Part shown: positions 18,291 through 28,651 of the stretch, in pieces
Numbering within the stretch: the first letter of the stretch is position 1
Layout of the letters: every line of letters starts with the position of its first letter
Assembly: GCF_001544535.1 (NCBI RefSeq)
Contig: NZ_FCON02000022.1
Span: 1 to 64,000 of the forward strand
Length of the DNA stretch: 64,000 nucleotides
Direction of reading: 5' to 3'
Origin: Caballeronia choica
Lineage (GTDB): Bacteria > Pseudomonadota > Gammaproteobacteria > Burkholderiales > Burkholderiaceae
Position numbers and translations under genes: made by a program
Notes under the pieces: model-generated
What the model was told of the DNA's origin: nothing
Seen by the model: only the letters and a program-made list of their open reading frames with translations
Databases searched by the model: none

Positions 18291-18809
18291 TTAGCGGGGT
18301 GGTTCTGTTTTCAGGTAGTGCGCTGCGCGCTTAACCGCATTGACGATTTCCAGATGCGTGCCGCAACGGCAGAAATTGAAACGCAACGCTTGCCGGATCG
18401 CCGCGTCATCCGGTTCCGGATTGCGGTCGAGCAGCGCCTTCGCGCTCATGATCATGCCGTTCAAGCAGTACCCGCACTGCGCGGCCTGTTCGTCGATGAA
18501 GGCGCGCTGGACCGGATGCAGCGCGTCGAGCGTGCCGAGCCCTTCGAGCGTCAGCGTGTCGCGCCCGAGCGCGGCGGCGACCGGCACGACGCAAGAGCGT
18601 GTCGGGCCGCCGTCCATCAGCACCGTACAGGCGCCGCATTGGCCCAGCCCGCAACCGTACTTCGGCCCGTTCAGTTCGAAGTCGTTGCGCAGCACATAGA
18701 GCAAGGGCGTGTCCCTTGTCGCTTCGACGGCCAGTGTGCGTCCGTTCACGGTAATTACCAGAGGCTCGACATCCGACGCCGATCCCGAAGACGCTGCGTG
18801 CAAGCTCAT
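18291..18809 (-). CDS. nicA: Nicotinate dehydrogenase [2Fe-2S] subunit
   Basis: A 172-residue small subunit of nicotinate hydroxylase. It carries the two iron-sulfur motifs CGLGQCGACTV (about residues 53-63) and CGYCLNGM...CRCGTHLEI. It moves electrons from the molybdenum centre, where nicotinate is hydroxylated at C6, to the cytochrome. In Pseudomonas putida NicA partners a NicB that is a molybdenum-cytochrome fusion. Here NicA is cotranscribed with a cytochrome fusion that has lost molybdenum motifs, while the complete molybdenum subunit lies in the other arm. The start has GGAG upstream, and the gene is 60 bases after nicC. Confidence 0.9.
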   Translation of the reverse strand: MSLHAASSGSASDVEPLVITVNGRTLAVEATRDTPLLYVLRNDFELNGPKYGCGLGQCGACTVLMDGGPTRSCVVPVAAALGRDTLTLEGLGTLDALHPVQRAFIDEQAAQCGYCLNGMIMSAKALLDRNPEPDDAAIRQALRFNFCRCGTHLEIVNAVKRAAHYLKTEPPR

Positions 18810-18869
18810 GCCCGATGCTCCGTCAGAGCGGACACGATGTTTGCCATCGTGCCCGACACACGATCATGT

Positions 18870-20225
<1,356 letters not shown>

Positions 20226-20245
20226 TTATTTTGTCGATTACTTGT

Positions 20246-20276
20246 GAATTTAAAGTGTGTACACTAGACTTCAATG
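20246..20276. promoter_or_regulatory. Operator candidate before nicE, palindrome TGTGTACACT
   Basis: TGTGTACACT occurs at 20256-20265, about 60 bases before the nicE ATG, in an AT-rich patch. It is the mirror-oriented partner of the site before nicC, so each divergent nic arm has one copy of the same ten-base core. Confidence 0.5.
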
Positions 20277-20324
20277 AACGCAACGAGCTGCCTCTGGCGG
20301 CCCAAACCATACGGAGTCGAAGAG

Positions 20325-21077
20325 ATGAACAAGAGCTTTCGCATCGGTCAGATCGTGCCCAGTTCGAACACGACAATGGAAACGGAAATCCCGGCCATGC
20401 TGCTGGCGCGGCAGTCGATCCGCCCTGAGCGCTTCACGTTCCATTCGAGCCGTATGCGCATGAAGAAAGTGGTGAAGGAGGAACTCGCCGCAATGGACGC
20501 GGAATCGGACCGCTGCGCGCTCGAATTGAGCGATGCTCGCGTGGACGTGCTGGGCTACGCGTGCCTGGTCGCGATCATGGCGATGGGACACGGCTATCAC
20601 CGCGTATCACAGGAACGCCTGCAGAAACGCACTGCCGAAAACGGCGGCGCGGCGCCGGTTCTCACGAGCGCAGGCGCGCTCGTCGATGCGCTGAAGGTCA
20701 TCAAGGCAAAGCGGGTCGTGGTCGTGGCCCCCTACATGCTTCCGTTGACCGAACTCGTGGTCGACTACATCCGCAGCGAAGGCTTCGAAGTCGTTGACTA
20801 TAAGGCGCTGGAGATCCCGGACAACCTCGAGGTCGGACGCCACGATCCGCGCCGTCTTCCCGCCATCGTCAGGACGTTGCCGTATCAGGACGTCGATGCG
20901 ATCGTGCTGTCCGCTTGCGTGCAGATGCCTTCCCTTGCGGTCGTCCCGCAGGTCGAGGCGATGACCGGCAAGCCTGTCATCACCGCCGCGATCGCGACGA
21001 CCTACGCGATGCTTCGCGAACTCGACCTCGAGCGCATCGTGCCGGGCGCGGGCGCGCTTCTCTCGGGGGCGTACTGA
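20325..21077 (+). CDS. nicE: Maleate cis-trans isomerase
   Basis: A 250-residue Asp/Glu racemase-superfamily enzyme that turns maleate into fumarate at the end of nicotinate catabolism. The two catalytic cysteines are visible as GYACLVAIM (Cys80) and LSACVQMPSL (Cys198). The start at 20325 follows GGAG; an upstream in-frame start at 20274 would include the operator. It is the first gene of the rightward nic arm, and its stop overlaps a possible ATG for nicD (TGATG). Confidence 0.92.
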   Translation: MNKSFRIGQIVPSSNTTMETEIPAMLLARQSIRPERFTFHSSRMRMKKVVKEELAAMDAESDRCALELSDARVDVLGYACLVAIMAMGHGYHRVSQERLQKRTAENGGAAPVLTSAGALVDALKVIKAKRVVVVAPYMLPLTELVVDYIRSEGFEVVDYKALEIPDNLEVGRHDPRRLPAIVRTLPYQDVDAIVLSACVQMPSLAVVPQVEAMTGKPVITAAIATTYAMLRELDLERIVPGAGALLSGAY

Positions 21078-21106
21078 TGTCGGCCGACTCGCCCGAGGAT
21101 TGCACC

Positions 21107-21934
21107 ATGAACTCCACGTTTCTTTATGGCGCCAACGTCCACGCCAACGGCATTCGCCAGCATTACCTGCGCTACGGCGGGGACAACGGTGCGCGCGCGA
21201 CACGCCCGGCTGTCGTGGTGATTCCCGGCATCACGAGCCCCGCTGCGACGTGGGGCTTCGTCGGCGAGACGTTTGGCCGCCAGTTCGATACCTACGTGCT
21301 GGATGTGCGCGGGCGCGGACTGTCGGAAGCATCGGCGACGCTCGACTACAGCCTCGACGCCCAGGCCGCCGATGTCATCGCGCTTGCGCAAACGCTCGGT
21401 CTCGAACGTTATGCGCTGGTGGGTCACTCGATGGGTGCGCGCATTGCGATCCGCGCCGCGCGCCATGCACCGCGAGGCCTCGTGAGCACGGTACTCGTCG
21501 ATCCGCCGGTCTCCGGTCCTGGGCGCCGCGCATATCCCGCGAAGCTGCCGTGGTACGTCGATTCGATCCGCCTTGCGACTCGCGGCACCGACGCGGAAGG
21601 CATGCGCGCTTTCTGCCCGACGTGGACGGAGGAGCAACTTCGGCTGCGCGCGCAATGGCTGCACACCTGCGACGAACGCGCGATGCGCGCGTCGTTCGAA
21701 GGCTTTCACACCGACGACATCCACGCCGACCTGCCGCGCCTTTCGGTGCCATCGCTTCTGATCACGGCCGAGCGCGGTGACGTGGTGCTCGATGCGGACG
21801 TCCGCGAGATGCAGGCACTCGCACCAGCACTTCTGCATGTGCGCGTGCGGAGTGCGGGCCACATGATCCCTTGGGACAACGAAGCCGGGTTCTACGAGGC
21901 GTTCGGCGATTTTCTGGGCGCGAAGCTCGTCTGA
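21107..21934 (+). CDS. nicD: N-formylmaleamate deformylase
   Basis: A 275-residue alpha/beta hydrolase that releases formate from N-formylmaleamate, giving maleamate. The nucleophile elbow is GHSMGAR (Ser108), and the histidine is in AGHMIPWD (His252). ANGIRQHYLRYGG near the start and DPPVSGPGRRAYP in the cap match NicD. ATG 21107 has GAGGA upstream and fits the family N terminus; an ATG at 21077 overlapping the nicE stop is an alternative adding ten residues. Confidence 0.92.
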   Translation: MNSTFLYGANVHANGIRQHYLRYGGDNGARATRPAVVVIPGITSPAATWGFVGETFGRQFDTYVLDVRGRGLSEASATLDYSLDAQAADVIALAQTLGLERYALVGHSMGARIAIRAARHAPRGLVSTVLVDPPVSGPGRRAYPAKLPWYVDSIRLATRGTDAEGMRAFCPTWTEEQLRLRAQWLHTCDERAMRASFEGFHTDDIHADLPRLSVPSLLITAERGDVVLDADVREMQALAPALLHVRVRSAGHMIPWDNEAGFYEAFGDFLGAKLV

Positions 21935-21967
21935 GCCGCCCGTCCCAACCGCCCATCAGGAGTCAAC

Positions 21968-23002
21968 ATGTCAATCAGCGATTACGAAATGATCGCCGCG
22001 TGGAAGCAGGTGCTGACGTTGTCGAAGCTGCAGGCAGGCCAGACCGTCACCATCCTCACGAGCGCGTCGACGCATCCCCAGACGCTCTCGACCGCGCTCA
22101 TCGCCGCGCAGTCGATGGAGGCGATCGTCAACCGTCTCGACCTCTTGCCCGTCAACGGCGAGAAAGCCCTGAGCCGTGATTCGCTCGCCTACCTCGGCAC
22201 CACGCCGCTCACCGGCAATCAGGCCGCCATTGCTGCGCTCAAGGCGAGCGACCTGGTGCTTGACCTGATGACGCTGCTCTTCTCGCCGGAGCAGCACGAC
22301 ATTCTCAAGACCGGCACGAAGATCCTGCTGGCGGTCGAGCCGCCCGAGGTGCTCGCGCGGCTCGTGCCGACCGAAGCGGACCGCACGCGGGTGCGCGCGG
22401 CGGCGAAGCGCATCGAAAGCGCGCGGGAGATGCGGGTAGTGTCGAAAGCCGGGACCGAACTCGTCTGTCCGCTTGGCGAGTTTCCGGCGATTTCGGAGTA
22501 CGGCTTTGTCGATGAGCCCGGCCGCTGGGACCACTGGCCGAGCGGCTTCGTGCTGACGTTCCCGAACGAAGGCAAGGCACGCGGCCAGATCGTGATCGAT
22601 CGGGGCGACATCCTGCTGCCGCAGAAACGGTACGTCGCCGATCCGATCACGCTGACCGTTGAAGACGGCTACGCGACGCACATCGAAGGCGGCGTGGATG
22701 CTGCGCTCTTGCGCGACTACATGGCGTCGTTCAACGACCCCGAAGGCTATGCGATCTCGCACATCGGCTGGGGCCTGCAGCCGCGCGCGCGCTGGTCGAC
22801 CCTGGGTCTCTACGACCGCGAAGCGACCATCGGGATGGACGCGCGTGCCTTCGAAGGTAATTTCCTGTTTTCGCTCGGCCCGAACAACGAGGCAGGCGGC
22901 AGCCGAACGACGACCTGCCACATCGACATTCCATTGCGCCACTGCGACGTGATGCTCGATGGCGACGCGGTCGTGCGCGACGGCGTGGTCATGGACCGAT
23001 AA
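21968..23002 (+). CDS. nicX: 2,5-dihydroxypyridine 5,6-dioxygenase
   Basis: A 344-residue ring-cleavage dioxygenase of the NicX type, which opens 2,5-dihydroxypyridine to N-formylmaleamate using Fe(II) and O2. Counting from the ATG, ISHIGWG places a histidine at 265 and CHIDIP places His318 and Asp320. This is the facial triad described for NicX, at the same numbers. The fold is related to leucine aminopeptidases rather than to classical extradiol dioxygenases. It sits between nicD and nicF with short gaps, as expected for one transcript. Confidence 0.93.
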   Translation: MSISDYEMIAAWKQVLTLSKLQAGQTVTILTSASTHPQTLSTALIAAQSMEAIVNRLDLLPVNGEKALSRDSLAYLGTTPLTGNQAAIAALKASDLVLDLMTLLFSPEQHDILKTGTKILLAVEPPEVLARLVPTEADRTRVRAAAKRIESAREMRVVSKAGTELVCPLGEFPAISEYGFVDEPGRWDHWPSGFVLTFPNEGKARGQIVIDRGDILLPQKRYVADPITLTVEDGYATHIEGGVDAALLRDYMASFNDPEGYAISHIGWGLQPRARWSTLGLYDREATIGMDARAFEGNFLFSLGPNNEAGGSRTTTCHIDIPLRHCDVMLDGDAVVRDGVVMDR

Positions 23003-23018
23003 ATCCGGAGACATTTCA

Positions 23019-23663
23019 ATGAGCGCTATTCATAACCACGCCGAGTCTGGCGTGTACAAGACGCAGGGCTTCGGCACGCCGCTGCCCGTGGCGGGCAACA
23101 TCGGCCTGTTGATCGTCGACTTCGTGGTCGGCTTCGCCGATCCGTCCACCTTCGGCGGCGGCAATATCGCGCCTGCCATCGCGCGCACCGTTCACCTCCT
23201 CGCGGCGGCGCGCCGAAATGGCTGGCCGGTCGCGCACAGTCGCATCGTCTACGCCGCCGACGGCAGCGACGACAACGTGTTCTCGATCAAGGTGCCCGGC
23301 ATGGCAACGCTGACCGAGGACCACCCGAACAGCGCGATCGTGCCCGAACTCGCGCCCGAGCGCGGCGAGCTGGTCGTCCGCAAGACGGTGCCCTCTGCGT
23401 TCTTCGGCACGCAGCTCGCGCCGTGGCTTTCGCAACGCGCGGTGCAGACGCTTCTGGTCGCCGGCGCGGTCACGAGCGGATGCGTGCGCGCGAGCGTGGT
23501 CGATGCCATGTCGCACGGTTTTCGTCCGCTCGTCGTCTCGGACTGCGTCGGCGACCGGGCGATCGCGCCGCATGATGCGAACCTGTTCGACATGCAACAG
23601 AAATACGCGGCGGTCATGACGCTCGAAGAAGCGTTGCAAACCATTCGCGCGCGCCACGCCTGA
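23019..23663 (+). CDS. nicF: Maleamate amidohydrolase
   Basis: A 214-residue isochorismatase-fold amidase that hydrolyses maleamate to maleate and ammonia. The catalytic triad is visible as LIVDF (Asp34), VVRKTVPSAF (Lys122) and GAVTSGCVRAS (Cys155), with the cis-peptide segment before the Cys. The start has CCGGAG upstream and lies 16 bases after nicX. The nitrogen of the pyridine ring is released here. Confidence 0.92.
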   Translation: MSAIHNHAESGVYKTQGFGTPLPVAGNIGLLIVDFVVGFADPSTFGGGNIAPAIARTVHLLAAARRNGWPVAHSRIVYAADGSDDNVFSIKVPGMATLTEDHPNSAIVPELAPERGELVVRKTVPSAFFGTQLAPWLSQRAVQTLLVAGAVTSGCVRASVVDAMSHGFRPLVVSDCVGDRAIAPHDANLFDMQQKYAAVMTLEEALQTIRARHA

Positions 23664-23888
23664 ACGCCTGGAATCCGTCTGTCAGCGTGACTCGAAAGCC
23701 TCGGACGCCCGTCGCGGGGCGCTTCATCACGACTATAAGAAAAACTATAAGCGATTGATTTTACAAGCTTTTTTATTTGAAAAGCATTGCATTTCCGATT
23801 TTGGCTTCATACCTTGGCAACGTCGCAATACAGGTTCGTCCCACTCGCTTTGGCGCTTATCGCGCACCGATTCCCGAAGGAACACGAC
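23664..23888. promoter_or_regulatory. AT-rich gap between nicF and nicT
   Basis: About 225 bases with a strongly AT-rich core (23730-23800) containing the direct repeat ACTATAAG twice (ACTATAAG-AAAA-ACTATAAG) about 150 bases before the nicT start. It may hold a separate promoter for nicT-nicB. The GTGTACAC core seen at the divergent nic promoters is not present here. Confidence 0.4.
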
Positions 23889-25205
23889 ATGTCGACCCCA
23901 TCACTGAACAGCACGCGACACGCGTTGCCAACCGACGCAGAAGCCGAAAGAAGCCTCTACCGGAAACTCACCTGGCGGCTGATTCCCTTTTTCTGCCTTT
24001 GCTATTTCTCCGCCTATCTCGACCGCGTGAACGTCGGCATCGCGAAGCTACAGATGCTCGACGCGCTCAAGTTCAGCGATGCGGTCTATGGACTCGGCGC
24101 GGGACTTTTCTTTGTCGGCTATATCCTCTTCGAGGTGCCGAGCAACCTGATCCTGCAAAAGGTCGGCGCGAAGTTCTGGATCGCCCGCATCATGCTGACA
24201 TGGGGCGTGCTCTCCGGCCTCACGATGTTCGTCAAGACACCAGGGCAATTCTATGTGCTGCGCTTCCTGCTCGGAATCGCTGAAGCAGGCTTCCTGCCCG
24301 GCGTGCTGCTGTACCTGACGAACTGGTTTCCCGATGCCCGCCGCGGCCGGATCATCGCGCTCTTCATGATGGGGCTGCCGCTGTCGAGCCTGGTCGGCGG
24401 GCCGCTGTCGGGCTGGATCGTGACCGTCTTCGACGGCATGCACGGTCTGCAGGGCTGGCAATGGCTGTTCGGGCTCGAAGCGTTGCCGTCCATCGTGCTC
24501 GGCGTGCTGGTGTTCTTCTACTTGCCGAATTCGGCCGACACCGCGAAGTTCCTCGACAACGATGAACGCGCGCGGCTGAAGCTCGATCTCGCGGGAGAAT
24601 CGCATGGGGGCAAGAGCCACCGCCTGCGCGACGCGTTCACTGACCCGAAAGTATGGGCGCTTGGCCTGATCGACCTGTGCGTGCTGCTCGGCACCTATGC
24701 CATCAGCTTCTGGATGCCGACCATCATCCACGACTCCGGCGTGAAAAGCGCACTGACCATCGGCCTGCTTACCGCCATTCCGAACGCGCTCGCCGTGGTC
24801 ATGATGCTCGTCAACGGCGCAAGCTCGGACAGACTTCGCGAGCGCCGCTGGCATATCGTCGTGCCGTTCGCATGCACCGCGTTCGGCCTGATCGCGAGTA
24901 CGTTCTTTAGCGGCAACACGGCTGCAACCGTGATCCTGTTGTCGATCGCGAACGCGGGCGTCGCTGCCGCGATGCCCGTGGTGTGGGCCTTGCCCTCCAC
25001 GTTCCTGCGCGGTACGGCCGCCGCCGCGGGCATCGCGTTCGCCTGCTCGATCGCGAACCTTGGCGGATTCGCCAGTACGTACCTGATCGGCTGGATGAAG
25101 GAATGGACGCACAGCATGACCGCGGGGCTCGTCACGTTCGGCGTGTGCATGCTCTTCGGTTGCCTCCTGGTACTCGCGATGCCCAAGCGCATCGTGAACC
25201 GCTGA
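23889..25205 (+). CDS. nicT: MFS transporter, probable hydroxypyridine-carboxylate carrier
   Basis: A 438-residue ACS-family MFS carrier. It has YLDRVNVGIAKLQML after helix 1, GYILFEVPSNLILQKVGAKFWIARIM, and FLLGIAEAGFLPGV, with about twelve hydrophobic helices. In the nic cluster of Pseudomonas the equivalent NicT is proposed to carry 6-hydroxynicotinate, and position supports the same here. ATG 23889 with AAGGA upstream is selected over a longer frame from 23787. The nicB frame begins immediately after its stop. Confidence 0.85.
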   Translation: MSTPSLNSTRHALPTDAEAERSLYRKLTWRLIPFFCLCYFSAYLDRVNVGIAKLQMLDALKFSDAVYGLGAGLFFVGYILFEVPSNLILQKVGAKFWIARIMLTWGVLSGLTMFVKTPGQFYVLRFLLGIAEAGFLPGVLLYLTNWFPDARRGRIIALFMMGLPLSSLVGGPLSGWIVTVFDGMHGLQGWQWLFGLEALPSIVLGVLVFFYLPNSADTAKFLDNDERARLKLDLAGESHGGKSHRLRDAFTDPKVWALGLIDLCVLLGTYAISFWMPTIIHDSGVKSALTIGLLTAIPNALAVVMMLVNGASSDRLRERRWHIVVPFACTAFGLIASTFFSGNTAATVILLSIANAGVAAAMPVVWALPSTFLRGTAAAAGIAFACSIANLGGFASTYLIGWMKEWTHSMTAGLVTFGVCMLFGCLLVLAMPKRIVNR

Positions 25206-25223
25206 GTGTTCGCGCAATCCGCC

Positions 25224-27476
25224 ATGTCGAGCCCGGCACCCACACGACGCGAACTGCTGGCCCGCCATGGCTGCCTGACGATCGTCCGGCAGCCGCTTGC
25301 GCCGGCCAAGCCTGCTCCCGGTCAGCCGGGGAGCGACTCGTCGTATGTACAGGACTCGCCGGAGGTGTTCGTCGCGGTGCTCGACGACGGGCGCATCCTC
25401 GCGTTCAATGGGCACGTCGATCTCGGCACGGGCATTCGCACGTCGCTTGCGCAGATCGTCGCCGAGGAACTCGACGTGGACGCCGCGCGCGTGCAGATGA
25501 TCCTCGGCGACACGAGCGAGGTGCCCAACCAGGGACCCACCATCGCGAGCGCATCGATCCAGATATCAGCCGTGCCATTGCGCTGCGCCGCGGCCCAGGC
25601 GCGGCACGCGCTGGTCGCACTGGCGGCCGCGCGGATGGACGTCGACGCTGCACTGCTTTCAACCGACGAAGGCGCTGTCATCGCGCCCGACGGTACGCGG
25701 CTTGCATTCGGAACACTGCTCGCGGGGCGGCGTCTGTCACTGCCGCTCGACGATAGGGTGATCGTGAAGGACCCTGCGCGCTATCGTGTCGTGGGCCGCC
25801 CGGCACCGCGCGTCGATCTGCCGGCGAAGGCCACCGGCATGCTCACGTTCGTTCACGACATGCGCGTGCCGGGGATGCTGCATGGGCGCGTCGTGCGGCC
25901 GCCGTATGCTGGCCACGACTGCGGTGCGTTTGTCGGGAGATCGTTGATCGACGTCGACCGCGCATCGGCCGAGCGCATGCCGGGTGTGCGCGGCGTGGTC
26001 GTGATCGGCGACTTTGTCGGCGTGGTCGCCGAACGGGAGGAACAGGCGATCCGCGCAGCGAAGGCGTTGCGCGTGCGCTGGCGTGAGTTGCCGCGCTTGC
26101 CGGACCTGACCGACCCTTCCCGCGTGATCGCCGACTTGCCCGCGAAGCGGCGCCTGCTGCAGGAAAGCGGCGACGTGGACACCGCCGCGCGCGAACCAGG
26201 CGCAACCACGTTCACCAGGCGTTATGCGTGGCCGTACCAGATGCACGGATCGATCGGGCCGTCGTGCGCGCTGGCCGACTATCGTGACGATGGCGTGACC
26301 GTCTGGGCCGGCACGCAGAATCCGCAGACCCTGCGCTATGACCTCGCGCGCCTCGCGGGCCGTGACGAAGCGGACATAGCGATCGTGCGCATGGAAGCGG
26401 CCGGCTGCTACGGCCGCAATTGTGCGGACGACGTCGCAGGCGACGCGCTGCTGCTCTCGCGTGCGATGAAGGCGCCGGTGCGCGTGCAGCTTTCGCGCGC
26501 GGACGAACACCTGTGGGAGCCGAAAGGCACAGCGCAGGTGATGGAGGTGACCGGCAGCGTGTCGGCGCGCGGCGAGCCGCTCTCCTACGCGTTCACGACG
26601 CGTTATCCGTCCAACGATGCGCCGCTGCTCGCGCTGCTGCTGACCGGCACGATGAGCGCCGGGCCGCGCGTCTTCGAGATGGGCGATCGCACCGCTGTCT
26701 CGCCCTACGCGTTCCCTCACACGCGGTTCGCCTGCGAAGACCTCGCGCCGCTCGTGCGTTCGTCGTGGCTGCGCGGCGTGTCGGCCATGCCGAACTCGTT
26801 CGCCCACGACGCGTTCCTCGATGAACTCGCGGCCCATGCGGGCGCGGACCCGCTCGCCTACCGGCTGCATCATCTTCCCGACGAGAGGGCGCGTGAACTG
26901 TTGCAGGCGACGGCTGCACGCGCCGGATGGCAGCCGCGTACGACGCCGCGTCACGCGGACCAGACGCATGCGCGCTTTGTTCGCGGCCGTGGCATCGCTT
27001 ATGCGCGCTACGTACACAGCCGTTTTCCGGGCTTCGGCGCGGCGTGGTCGGCGTGGGTAGTCGATCTCGAAGTCGACCGGTTCAGCGGCGCGATACGCAT
27101 CGAACGGATCACGGTCGGCCAGGATACCGGAACGATCGTCAATCCCGATGGCGTTCGTCACCAGATTCACGGCAACGTGGTGCAAACGCTCAGCCGCGTG
27201 CTCAAGGAGCGCGTCCGGATGGCGGACGGGATGGTGGCATCGCGTGAATGGGGTAGCTACCCGCTGATTACTTTCGATGAACTGCCCGCCGTCGATGTCG
27301 TGCTCATGCCTCGCCAGGGCGAGCCACCGATGGGGTCGGGCGAGTCGGCATCGGTGCCGGGCCCGGCGGCGATCGCGAACGCACTCTTCGATGCCACCGG
27401 AGTGCGCTTCTACGAGCCTCCTTTCACGCCGGAGACGGTGCGGGGTCGTCTGTCTTGCGAGTCAAGTCGCGTGTGA
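25224..27476 (+). CDS. nicB: Nicotinate dehydrogenase molybdopterin-binding subunit, without cytochrome domain
   Basis: A 750-residue xanthine-oxidase-family subunit matching the molybdenum part of NicB. Seen are TRRELLARHG at the N terminus, GHVDLGTGIRTSLAQIVAEEL near 70, the cofactor loop EAAGCYGRNCADDV (about 390-404), TVGQDTGTIVNPDGVRHQIHGN, and PPMGSGESASVP with the catalytic Glu707. All catalytic motifs are intact. Unlike Pseudomonas NicB (about 1190 residues) it stops right after the molybdenum domain and has no CXXCH. It must use another cytochrome, presumably the fusion at 15515. The start fits the family; a GTG at 25206 directly after the nicT stop is an alternative. Confidence 0.9.
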   Translation: MSSPAPTRRELLARHGCLTIVRQPLAPAKPAPGQPGSDSSYVQDSPEVFVAVLDDGRILAFNGHVDLGTGIRTSLAQIVAEELDVDAARVQMILGDTSEVPNQGPTIASASIQISAVPLRCAAAQARHALVALAAARMDVDAALLSTDEGAVIAPDGTRLAFGTLLAGRRLSLPLDDRVIVKDPARYRVVGRPAPRVDLPAKATGMLTFVHDMRVPGMLHGRVVRPPYAGHDCGAFVGRSLIDVDRASAERMPGVRGVVVIGDFVGVVAEREEQAIRAAKALRVRWRELPRLPDLTDPSRVIADLPAKRRLLQESGDVDTAAREPGATTFTRRYAWPYQMHGSIGPSCALADYRDDGVTVWAGTQNPQTLRYDLARLAGRDEADIAIVRMEAAGCYGRNCADDVAGDALLLSRAMKAPVRVQLSRADEHLWEPKGTAQVMEVTGSVSARGEPLSYAFTTRYPSNDAPLLALLLTGTMSAGPRVFEMGDRTAVSPYAFPHTRFACEDLAPLVRSSWLRGVSAMPNSFAHDAFLDELAAHAGADPLAYRLHHLPDERARELLQATAARAGWQPRTTPRHADQTHARFVRGRGIAYARYVHSRFPGFGAAWSAWVVDLEVDRFSGAIRIERITVGQDTGTIVNPDGVRHQIHGNVVQTLSRVLKERVRMADGMVASREWGSYPLITFDELPAVDVVLMPRQGEPPMGSGESASVPGPAAIANALFDATGVRFYEPPFTPETVRGRLSCESSRV

Positions 27477-27531
27477 AACGATTGGCAGCGAAATCACGAG
27501 CAGGTATCGGCATCCCGGACCGTTGCGATAG

Positions 27532-27573
27532 GGCGGTTTCAAGGTGAAGCGCAACAGAGGGTTTAATGTTTGG
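27532..27573. repeat. Solitary IS30-like end
   Basis: GGCGGTTTCAA..TGAAG.GCAACA..GGGTTTAATGTTT is nearly the same as the IS30-like end at about 79-118 in the same orientation. Only about five mismatches fall in about 40 bases. No transposase accompanies it. It marks the border between the GC-rich nic cluster and the lower-GC block to the right, and supplies the stop codon of the adjoining deacetylase gene. Confidence 0.65.
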
Positions 27574-28495
27574 AACTCTGCCCGTTCTTTGACGCAAACG
27601 TGGCTCGCGGGATCGGCTCCGTGTACTGCGGAATCACATCGATTCGCGCGTTGTAACGTTGTTCCCTGTGCGCTGTCTCGACATATTCGGCGATACGCTC
27701 CATCGGCGCGAACCAAACGTCGCCTCGTTCAATCAAGCCCTCCAGGAACTGAGCAAACACCTCCCAGCGCGAAAGCCGCCCGACGACAAATGGATGAAGA
27801 ACCGGCGTCCAGATGCCCCCATATTTGTATGCTACGTCGAACTCTTGAGCAAATGTTTCAAAGCCGCTTTTTGGTGAACGAATGGGCATCATGTAGTCCA
27901 GATCGAACGACTGAACATACTGAGGCCAATCGTCAATTCCCCAATGCACAGGTATTTCGACAAGTCGCTGTCCCGTTGTGCGACTTTCGATGAGGTAAGG
28001 AATGTCGTCACCCATGAGCGACGTGTCGTATTTAAACCCATGCGACAAAAGAAGATCCAGCGAATGATCCGAGAAATTTGATAGCGGCGCCCGCCAGCCG
28101 CGAGGAGCAACGCCGGTCGCCTTTTTTATGATCTCCACGCCCAATCCTAACCAGTAGGCTTGTTCTTCTCGCGACTGGGAGACCGGGTTCTCATGAAGAT
28201 ATCCATGGTGTCCTATCTCGTGACCATATCGCGAAATCAAATCTACGGCATCTGGATAACGCTCGATGCACCAGGCCGGGATAAAGAACGTTTGCTGGAT
28301 TCCAAGATTCCTATAAGTCTCTACAATCCGAGGCACCGCGACGGTAGGCCCATATTGGAGCATGGAGAGACCAGACACTCGTCGATGTCCGTCTTCCGGA
28401 TGGGCTAGATGGATCAGGCTGTCTGCGTCCATGTCGAAAGTCAGACAAGCAGCGCATTTGGCGTTGCCAGGCCAGGTTATCGGGTTCTTAATCAT
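27563..28495 (-). CDS. Polysaccharide deacetylase/cyclic imidase family protein (NodB fold)
   Basis: A 310-residue NodB-homology metal hydrolase. LTFDMDAD (Asp21/Asp23) and GHEIGHHGYLHENP (His97, His101) give the metal site; PRGWRAPLSNFS is the third motif. The subgroup resembles HpPgdA/PuuE-type enzymes that often act on cyclic imides or allantoin rather than on polysaccharide, and there is no signal peptide. ATG 28495 has GTGGAGAAG directly upstream. The last two codons and stop (KH-stop) coincide with those of the IS30 transposase, so the original C terminus may be altered. It is codirectional with the IclR gene upstream of it, with a palindrome at 28579-28597. Confidence 0.85.
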   Translation of the reverse strand: MIKNPITWPGNAKCAACLTFDMDADSLIHLAHPEDGHRRVSGLSMLQYGPTVAVPRIVETYRNLGIQQTFFIPAWCIERYPDAVDLISRYGHEIGHHGYLHENPVSQSREEQAYWLGLGVEIIKKATGVAPRGWRAPLSNFSDHSLDLLLSHGFKYDTSLMGDDIPYLIESRTTGQRLVEIPVHWGIDDWPQYVQSFDLDYMMPIRSPKSGFETFAQEFDVAYKYGGIWTPVLHPFVVGRLSRWEVFAQFLEGLIERGDVWFAPMERIAEYVETAHREQRYNARIDVIPQYTEPIPRATFASKNGQSSKH

Positions 28496-28578
28496 CTTCT
28501 CCACCGGCTTCAATACTATGTTTTCGGGTTAGCTTACCCGCGAAGTGTCCTTCGCCAGAACGGCGGCTTCAATACCGA

Positions 28579-28597
28579 AATTCCACAGAGTGGAATT
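28579..28597. promoter_or_regulatory. Palindromic operator candidate before the deacetylase gene
   Basis: AATTCCAC-AGA-GTGGAATT is a perfect eight-base inverted repeat with a three-base spacer, 84 bases upstream of the deacetylase start. A 15/19 match occurs at 29547-29565 in the IclR/APC-permease divergent region. Binding by one of the neighbouring IclR proteins is inferred. Confidence 0.55.
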
Positions 28598-28651
28598 ATT
28601 CAAAATGATTTTCTGCCTCGGGTCTGGTCGGTTCAGTCCGCATTTCATTCC

